Below are positions 59,240 through 64,000 of a DNA stretch of 64,000 nucleotides, piece by piece; the first letter of the stretch is position 1; the number at the start of each line of letters is the position of its first letter. Position numbers and translations under genes: made by a program. The DNA is taken from assembly GCA_965249045.1 (NCBI GenBank), contig OZ252213.1:620001-684000 (forward strand), read 5' to 3'. The notes beneath the pieces are model-generated. The model did not search any database. It was not told the origin of the DNA and saw only the letters and a program-made list of their open reading frames with translations. This DNA comes from Nemesobacter sp965249045 (GTDB taxonomy: Bacteria; Desulfobacterota_D; UBA1144; Nemesobacterales; Nemesobacteraceae).

Positions 59240-60178
59240 ATGAGTAACAAAAAACGGGACAAACTCAGTTTCTACAAGTTCTTCAAGCGGTTCCCCGATG
59301 AAGAATCCGCGCACAGGTTCTTTGCCGAGAAGCAGTGGGGCCGGGACGAAAAAGACAGGTTCTGCCCGCATTGCGGGGGCACAAGGACCGTAAGGTCGAA
59401 ACACAGAATGCCTTACCACTGCAAGGACTGCCGCAAGCGCTTCAGCGTCCGTACCGGAACCATCCTTGCCGAAAGCAACGTATCCCTTCACAAGTGGCTC
59501 ATGGCCATCTATCTGCTCAACACGAACCTCAAGGGCGTGTCCAGCTGCAAGCTCGCCCGGGATCTGGACGTGACGCAGAAGACGGCCTGGTTCCTCGCTC
59601 ACAGGATACGCAAGGCTTTTGAAGACCAGCAGGAAGCCAGATTCGTTTCACCCGTGGAAGCGGACGAAACCTACGTGGGTGGGAAATACTCCAATATGCA
59701 CCGCTCAAAGAAGCCTCGCATGATGGGAGCCGGAGCCCAGGACAAAACCCCCGTGATGGGAATTCTTGAGAGAAGCACAAAAAAGATCAAGGCCAGGATC
59801 ACCGAACCCGTAAGCGGCGTAATGCTTCGAGGCAGGATAATGGAAACGGTGGGAGAGGGCGCGATGGTCTATACCGACCAGAATCCCAGCTATCCGGGAC
59901 TCGTGAAAAAGAACTACCGACATCAGGCGGTAAACCACAGCGCGGGAGAGTACATAAAGGGGCAGGCGCATACCAACGGCGTCGAGTCCTTCTGGTCAAT
60001 GCTCAAGCGCGGGCACATGGGCGTTTACCACAAGATGAGCCGCAAGCACCTGCAGAGATACATCGATGAATACGCGGGAAGGCATAACATCAGGCCGCTC
60101 GGCACCATGGCTCGGATGGAGTCCACTTTCGAGGGAATGGGCGGCAAGAGGCTCACTTACAAGGAACTGATCCATTAA
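59240..60178 (+). CDS. IS1595-family transposase, intact
   Basis: A 312-aa protein with an N-terminal zinc ribbon (FCPHCGGTRTVRSK...YHCKDCRKRFSVRTGTILAES) and the ISXO2-like DDE domain: VEADETYVGGKYSNMHRSKKPRMMGAGAQDKTPVMGI, GAMVYTDQNPSYPGL and HTNGVESFWSMLKRGHMGVYHKMS. The family is described as DDN(K), and the N of TNGVESFW fits the last site. ATG 59240 has AGGAGG 8 bases upstream; ATG 59234 is too close to it. Confidence 0.95.
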   Translation: MSNKKRDKLSFYKFFKRFPDEESAHRFFAEKQWGRDEKDRFCPHCGGTRTVRSKHRMPYHCKDCRKRFSVRTGTILAESNVSLHKWLMAIYLLNTNLKGVSSCKLARDLDVTQKTAWFLAHRIRKAFEDQQEARFVSPVEADETYVGGKYSNMHRSKKPRMMGAGAQDKTPVMGILERSTKKIKARITEPVSGVMLRGRIMETVGEGAMVYTDQNPSYPGLVKKNYRHQAVNHSAGEYIKGQAHTNGVESFWSMLKRGHMGVYHKMSRKHLQRYIDEYAGRHNIRPLGTMARMESTFEGMGGKRLTYKELIH

Positions 60179-60676
60179 AAAACTAGATTGTTGCGCTATA
60201 CTCAGCAATTCGTCCCTTAATTCAATTGCTAGAACATCCAAAACATCGCCTTTGACAAGCCCGCGTTCATAAGCACAGATTTCAACCTTTATCTCCATTT
60301 CTTCATCAACAAGGGTGCTTGTTCTTGTACGGTCAAAGGAAAGTTTTTGAATTTCGTAATCTTGTTTTCCTCTGACTTGAGGGACAAGTTCAGGAGCAAT
60401 CTTTTTTGCCCAAGCTGGAGCGCCAAGTTCTTTTGAGACTTCCAAGCCCAGAGCATTTAGGCGTGGAGGACTCTTTGTTTCAAGGGTTTCGTGAGAAAGT
60501 TTTGAGATTCTGTCCAAAATTTGATCGAGTTTGTTTTCAATCTTCTCTATAAACTTATCAAATTTCTTTCGATCGGCATTGACAGAACCATACCATTCTG
60601 CGAATTTAAAGACTAACGCACCTACAGCAACTATAGCGAGAGTTGCTGTAGCAGGGTCATCCCAAAAAGTTTCCAT
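59996..60676 (-). CDS. Membrane-anchored coiled-coil protein, C-terminus runs into antisense of the transposase
   Basis: I do not recognise the family. One N-terminal membrane helix (TATLAIVAVGALVFKFAEWYG) is followed by a basic coiled-coil segment (ADRKKFDKFIEKIENKLDQILDRISKLSHETLETKSPPRLNALGLEVSKELGAPAWAKKIAPEL) and a mixed domain ending LAIELRDELLSIAQQ. The last ~60 codons are the antisense of the convergent transposase gene and look non-native, so the original gene was probably cut when it was captured by element B. Confidence 0.6.
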   Translation of the reverse strand: METFWDDPATATLAIVAVGALVFKFAEWYGSVNADRKKFDKFIEKIENKLDQILDRISKLSHETLETKSPPRLNALGLEVSKELGAPAWAKKIAPELVPQVRGKQDYEIQKLSFDRTRTSTLVDEEMEIKVEICAYERGLVKGDVLDVLAIELRDELLSIAQQSSFLMDQFLVSEPLAAHSLESGLHPSHGAERPDVMPSRVFIDVSLQVLAAHLVVNAHVPALEH

Positions 60677-60799
60677 GCTGTGTCTTAGGTTGTTCGATTC
60701 CTAAGAATTTTGTAAGGTTACAAGAATTTGTATATACAATTCATAGCCACAAGTCAATTCCGAGATCACCCTTTCAAGCGTCGGCGCTTAGAAGGAAGG

Positions 60800-61402
60800 C
60801 TACTCCCGTCTTAAGTGACAAACTTCGTCCTCCGGAAACGTTTCCTCGATTATCCCGTTTTGGATTGCTCCTCCTGACCCAAGCCTTACGCTGAACCCGT
60901 CTGAACTCAGCACGGCGGATCGGCAGAAAACAATTCCCGGAAGCGCATCAAACCTCCCGCAGATATAATCGGTGGAATCGTAAAAAGCCACAATCCAGTT
61001 TCCCGCGTAATCGGGCGGACGAGTGCCAACTCGACACACGTTCCAAAAGTCCAACGCCCACTGCGCCACCTCGCTGTCCGTGATTTTTCCGGCGAAAGTC
61101 CCGTTGGAATTATAAACCTCCACGCCTTCGGTGCAGTCCCAGTATTCTCCTTCCCGCGTAATCACCGCTGCGGGGTGTGTTCCGGACGGCAGCGGCTCGG
61201 TGCGGGTAAAAAGAGGTTGGGAACAGTCAATATCATCCTCGGTCACCTCATCATCGTCGGTATATTCTCCATAGAGATCGGCGTATGTCCCTGACAGCGC
61301 CCTGTCTATCTCCCTCAGCGCATCTCTCACTAACTCGCCTCCGTCCACGCATCCTCCCGCAAGCAGAACCGCAACAACGAGCAAAATCGGCAATCTGGTC
61401 AT
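60800..61402 (-). CDS. Predicted lipoprotein, 200 aa (passenger of element B)
   Basis: The start MTRLPILLVVAVLLAGGCVDGGELV carries a lipobox (LAGGC), with AGGAGG before the ATG at 61402; a longer frame to 61432 is rejected. After an acidic linker (YGEYTDDDEVTEDDIDCSQP) the mature domain has several cysteines and aromatic motifs (GEYWDCTEGVEVYNSNGTFAGKITDSEVAQWALDFWNVCRVGTRPPDYAGNWIVAFYDSTDYICGRFD). The family is unknown. It should be anchored in the outer or inner membrane. Location inside an IS is unusual. Confidence 0.7.
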   Translation of the reverse strand: MTRLPILLVVAVLLAGGCVDGGELVRDALREIDRALSGTYADLYGEYTDDDEVTEDDIDCSQPLFTRTEPLPSGTHPAAVITREGEYWDCTEGVEVYNSNGTFAGKITDSEVAQWALDFWNVCRVGTRPPDYAGNWIVAFYDSTDYICGRFDALPGIVFCRSAVLSSDGFSVRLGSGGAIQNGIIEETFPEDEVCHLRRE

Positions 61403-61615
61403 GGTAAACCTCCTATGTGTTCTTCGGCGCACGGGGCTCCGGGTCTTGCGATATCAACCAGAATTGACATTCCGCTTATTCCCCGGATAGGTGTTGTATT
61501 GCACGGAAACCCGGCAAGGCAGGTTCTGGTTGTATCAGCGCTTTTGATTATATGAAATCGTGGTGAGAAATGCAACTTGATTTTTCAAGCGGGTTGTGTG
61601 CTATAATCAAAGCAC

Positions 61616-61738
61616 ATGGGACGCAAGCCAAAAGTCATTCCGCACATTCCCGGCACGCTCGATTCCATAACCGAGGCGATTTTCGCCAAGAACAAGGCCA
61701 AAAGGCGCAAGGTTAAAAAATCCAAGAGCGGCAAGTAG
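61616..61738 (+). CDS. Small basic protein (40 aa), right end of element B
   Basis: MGRKPKVIPHIPGTLDSITE continues AIFAKNKAKRRKV and a Lys/Ser tail. It is preceded by TATAATC 14 bases upstream and ends 32 bases before the terminal repeat. It resembles the 48-aa basic protein at the end of element A in composition and in the G-R-x-x-K-V-I-x-x-I pattern. Confidence 0.5.
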   Translation: MGRKPKVIPHIPGTLDSITEAIFAKNKAKRRKVKKSKSGK

Positions 61739-61773
61739 TTGCGGGTTTTTGTGTAACATCGTATATAATCCCC

Positions 61774-61781
61774 AAACTTTT
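61774..61781. repeat. Target duplication copy 3 (AAACTTTT)
   Basis: Right flank of element B, identical to 56450-56457 and 59138-59145. The host sequence continues TTGTTGACA, so the target was next to a promoter. Confidence 0.9.
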
Positions 61782-61784
61782 TTG

Positions 61785-61894
61785 TTGACATTTCTGGTCA
61801 ATAGATAGTACTATATGAAATGTTCCACCTTCCGGTTGCCGCCGTAGCTGTTTTTTCCCTCACGGGATCAAGTGGCTTCGGCGGCTTTTTTTTT
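61785..61894 (+). ncRNA. Candidate small RNA unit: promoter plus terminator, no ORF
   Basis: TTGACA (61785-61790), 18 bases, TACTAT (61809-61814) forms a good promoter. About 75 bases downstream GCCGCCGTAGC (61838-61848) pairs with GCTTCGGCGGC (61875-61885), followed by nine T. No protein fits between them. This is either a ~75-nt small RNA or an attenuated leader. The family is not recognised. The remainder up to 62036 holds no gene. Confidence 0.5.
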
Positions 61895-62036
61895 ACTCGA
61901 TTCCGGATAAGCCGTAGCTGCGTTACGGATGGAAAATTCCCCGGTTCTCCTCACACAACATTAGCATTTCTAGAGAATTGAGCGGGTGTATACTCTTGGG
62001 GATCCCGGAGCCGGAAAAAAGGTAACAAAAAAGTAC

Positions 62037-62066
62037 TTGACAAAGGGGGTTACGTTTTGATTTAAT
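62037..62066 (+). promoter_or_regulatory. Promoter of the acetoacetate-decarboxylase-like genes
   Basis: TTGACA, 18 bases, TTTAAT, followed by a leader of about 130 bases before the ATG at 62203. The leader ends with AAGGAGG; its length leaves room for regulation. Confidence 0.65.
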
Positions 62067-62202
62067 GAGAGTCGGGTGAGGTTGCGTCTATTCGCATCCA
62101 AGCAAGGCTGTAAACGCTTTATCAACAGGGGCTATGAGGAGTGTGAGGTATGGAGAGTGTTTAGGAGTTTTGGCCCTAATCTATAATTAAGGAGGCTTAA
62201 AT

Positions 62203-63183
62203 ATGAGCCATAGTCATTTAAACGTCCCAACGAAGTACTGGGAGTTGACGAAAGAGGTCCCGCCCCCTCCGATAGAGCGGGATATCAAGTCATGGATCAT
62301 AGCGAATCCGGCGGATCCGCTATGGGACATAGACGTGCTGCCGCTGACTTATACGGACAGCAGGTGGTCAGCATTCATAGTAAGATGCGATGAGGCGACG
62401 AGGACACGTCTGTGCCCGAATCCCCCGTTGCAGGTATGGGACGGAGAGAATGCAGACCTTGTAGAGTTTTGGTATGTGGATCATAAGAACACGATGTTAG
62501 GTCCATATCTTGAGTTTGGCGTAACGATCTCGGCAACGTACAGCGACCCAGAGGGTAATGTATGGAAAGCGGGATACTATCCGTATATGTATCTGACGGG
62601 AGACGCGCCTGTGGACGCGGGTCGTGTACTTGGATTTCCAAAGAAGATGTCGTACATCAGATGTACGGTACACGGTGGAGAGAAAGGCACTGACTTTTTT
62701 GGGTTTGCGATGAGTCGTAACGGTTACCTGATGCATAGCGCGACAGGGCAGTTCGACGACAAGCAGGTAACACCTCCGTATTTCTATGGCAAGACGGACT
62801 GGGGCAAGTTCAACATGAAGGTAATAACGCGGCCGGACGTATCGAGTTCGGAGTGGCAGCTTACATATCTGCCATCGGCGTTGCCGCCTCCGTTTGACGC
62901 GATGATCCAGGGGCACAGGTTCAAGATCAAGCCTGAGCACACCAGGACGGCAAGTGGAGACGCAGTAAACTGGTTCATGCAGGCGACACCGTTTGACAAC
63001 ATGGGAGCGGAGCTGAAGATCCAGGAGGTAACGGGACTGATATCGTTTGTATTCGATCTCGTAATACCGCCGGCGGTGGTACTCTGGACGGAGACGTACG
63101 AGAGGCCAGCGAGTTACAGGGGTTATGCCACACCATACAAGTATGGATTGAGGCAGCAGTTCCCGATCAGTCAGGGTTCATAA
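62203..63183 (+). CDS. Acetoacetate decarboxylase-family protein, copy 1
   Basis: A 326-aa protein with the ADC-superfamily core: VEFWYVDHKNTMLGPYLEFGVTISATY, AGYYPYMYLTGDAPVDAGRVLGFPKKMSYI, where GFPKK carries the lysine pair of the ADC Schiff-base site, and later YGKTDWGKFNMKVITRPD. It is longer than classical ADC (~245 aa) because of N- and C-terminal extensions. It may act on a beta-keto acid or a related Schiff-base reaction. A paralogue follows after 29 bases. Codon choice differs from neighbours (many GTA, ACG, ATA), which may reflect high expression or transfer. Confidence 0.85.
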   Translation: MSHSHLNVPTKYWELTKEVPPPPIERDIKSWIIANPADPLWDIDVLPLTYTDSRWSAFIVRCDEATRTRLCPNPPLQVWDGENADLVEFWYVDHKNTMLGPYLEFGVTISATYSDPEGNVWKAGYYPYMYLTGDAPVDAGRVLGFPKKMSYIRCTVHGGEKGTDFFGFAMSRNGYLMHSATGQFDDKQVTPPYFYGKTDWGKFNMKVITRPDVSSSEWQLTYLPSALPPPFDAMIQGHRFKIKPEHTRTASGDAVNWFMQATPFDNMGAELKIQEVTGLISFVFDLVIPPAVVLWTETYERPASYRGYATPYKYGLRQQFPISQGS

Positions 63184-63212
63184 GCAAAGAAAGTTAAGGA
63201 GGTAAAACCATA

Positions 63213-64000
63213 ATGGGATTACAAGCAAATGAGTACAGTTATCCTTGGCTGGATGAGGGAGAAGTTCCACCATTACCATTGGACAGGGACAGGATCCATA
63301 TCATCAGTCAGGGCGTAGCGGACCCGGTGTTCGACTACGATATCATACCGCTTACGTATACAGAGAGCAGGTGGATGGCCTATGTAATAAGGGCAGACAT
63401 CAATGCTATGAAAGCGGTGGTACCGGAGCCGATCGAGGTCCAGGATGATGTAATAGAGTTTTGGTACGTAATACACAAGAACACGATGTTAGGTCCATAC
63501 ATGGAGATGGGCGTAACGTTCTCGGCAACAGTGGATGACGGGAGTGGTCACATATACAGGGCGGGATACTATCCGTACATGTATCTGTCAAACGACTCAC
63601 CGATATTCGCGGGTAAAGAGCCCTTCGGATTTCCGAAGAAGGCTGCTTACATCGCCGGGTATGAGCATGGTACCAACAACAACTACTTCAATCATCTGAT
63701 GGAGCGCAGAGGTTATATACTGCACACAGCGAACGGGCGTTATTCTGACAGGCCGCTATCGGCGAGGCCGACATTTTACGGCAAGACCGATTGGGGACGT
63801 ATGAACTACAGGATAATAACGAGGCCGGATGTAACGACCAGTATCCACGAAGTAACGTATCTTCCTTCGGATCTTCCTCCGGGATTTGGGACAGGACACA
63901 GGTTCCAGCTGAATCCTGAGAGCGTAAGGACCGCAGTAACAGAGGATGTACGTTCGTGGTTCCTGTCAGGCACACCGTTTGACTATATGGGTGGACAGAT
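63213..64000 (+). CDS. Acetoacetate decarboxylase-family protein, copy 2 (cut by window end)
   Basis: From ATG 63213, behind AAGGAGG, the frame is open to the window end (262 codons). It parallels copy 1: PPLPLDRDRIHIIS, IPLTYTESRWMAYVIR, VEFWYV-type IEFWYVIHKNTMLGPYMEMGVTFSATV, AGYYPYMYLSNDSPIFAGKEPFGFPKKAAYI, YGKTDWGRMNYRIITRPDVTTS, and TPFDYMGG. The two are moderately diverged, so the duplication is old and the products may form a hetero-oligomer. Confidence 0.85.
   Translation, partial: MGLQANEYSYPWLDEGEVPPLPLDRDRIHIISQGVADPVFDYDIIPLTYTESRWMAYVIRADINAMKAVVPEPIEVQDDVIEFWYVIHKNTMLGPYMEMGVTFSATVDDGSGHIYRAGYYPYMYLSNDSPIFAGKEPFGFPKKAAYIAGYEHGTNNNYFNHLMERRGYILHTANGRYSDRPLSARPTFYGKTDWGRMNYRIITRPDVTTSIHEVTYLPSDLPPGFGTGHRFQLNPESVRTAVTEDVRSWFLSGTPFDYMGGQ

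Larger units (their letters stand above)
59146..61773 (+). mobile_element. IS1595-family element B with membrane-protein and lipoprotein passengers
   Basis: The 2,628-bp element has perfect ends GGGGATTATATACGATGTTA + CACAAAAA at 59146 and inverted at 61773, with AAACTTTT on both sides. It contains an intact transposase (plus strand), two reverse-strand passenger genes and a 40-codon basic ORF at the right end. Because the ends are identical and the transposase is open, this copy looks recently active. Confidence 0.92.

Overview
The window is about 64 kb of a Gram-negative bacterial chromosome. An autotransporter esterase, a TonB-dependent receptor, a secreted gamma-glutamyltransferase and several lipoprotein or signal-peptide proteins imply an outer membrane. 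Most genes are GC-rich and tightly packed, with GTG/TTG starts and ATGA-type overlaps. An F420-type reductase, an Ltp/DUF35/MaoC/acyl-CoA dehydrogenase operon and heavy IS load would fit an uncultured marine lineage of the deltaproteobacteria/Dadabacteria kind. That placement is an inference with low confidence; there is no rRNA in the window and I see no tRNA.

Layout. 1-1.6 kb: 3' part of a nitrilase operon, a DUF985 cupin and a DCC-family protein. 1.6-6.4 kb: a lower-GC island (SRPBCC protein, SDR, sulfotransferase, DUF1214 protein) damaged by an IS3-family remnant. 6.4-12.0 kb: three mobile elements nested inside one another. An element with IS1595-like ends carries a tnpB gene; tnpB is split by an IS21-family element; its istB is split by an IS110-family element. 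All junctions can be read to the base. 12.3-24.4 kb: housekeeping genes (dnaB, glycerate kinase, orphan nuoE, higBA, cobalamin adenosyltransferase, glnD, nadB-nadC-nadA). 24.4-33 kb: autotransporter esterase, ggt, an ECF-like sigma factor with a C-terminal extension, ferritin, lon. 33-43 kb: radical SAM protein, prmC-murA-hisG, maf-yggS-proC-yggT, F420-type reductase, yjbQ, a metal-ligand-less metallo-beta-lactamase-fold protein and a Cache protein with an Asp-rich repeat. 43-52.7 kb: hsp20, a ThDP enzyme, lepA, a TonB-dependent receptor, aldehyde dehydrogenase, msrB, an AmiS/UreI channel. 53-56.3 kb: MaoC, DUF35, thiolase-like protein and acyl-CoA dehydrogenase. 56.45-61.78 kb: two different IS1595-family elements side by side at one 8-bp target, each with passenger genes. 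62-64 kb: two tandem acetoacetate-decarboxylase-like genes behind a clear promoter.

Most striking points. (1) The IS110-family element has a non-coding end that reads as a bridge RNA: its guide segments match the istB insertion site on both sides and the element's own end. (2) Three elements share IS1595-like terminal repeats but carry different cargo: a DNA methyltransferase-HNH fusion; a membrane protein plus a lipoprotein; and a TnpB nuclease with no transposase of its own. (3) The two complete IS1595 elements share the central copy of the target duplication AAACTTTT. (4) Two intergenic regions look like small structured RNAs.
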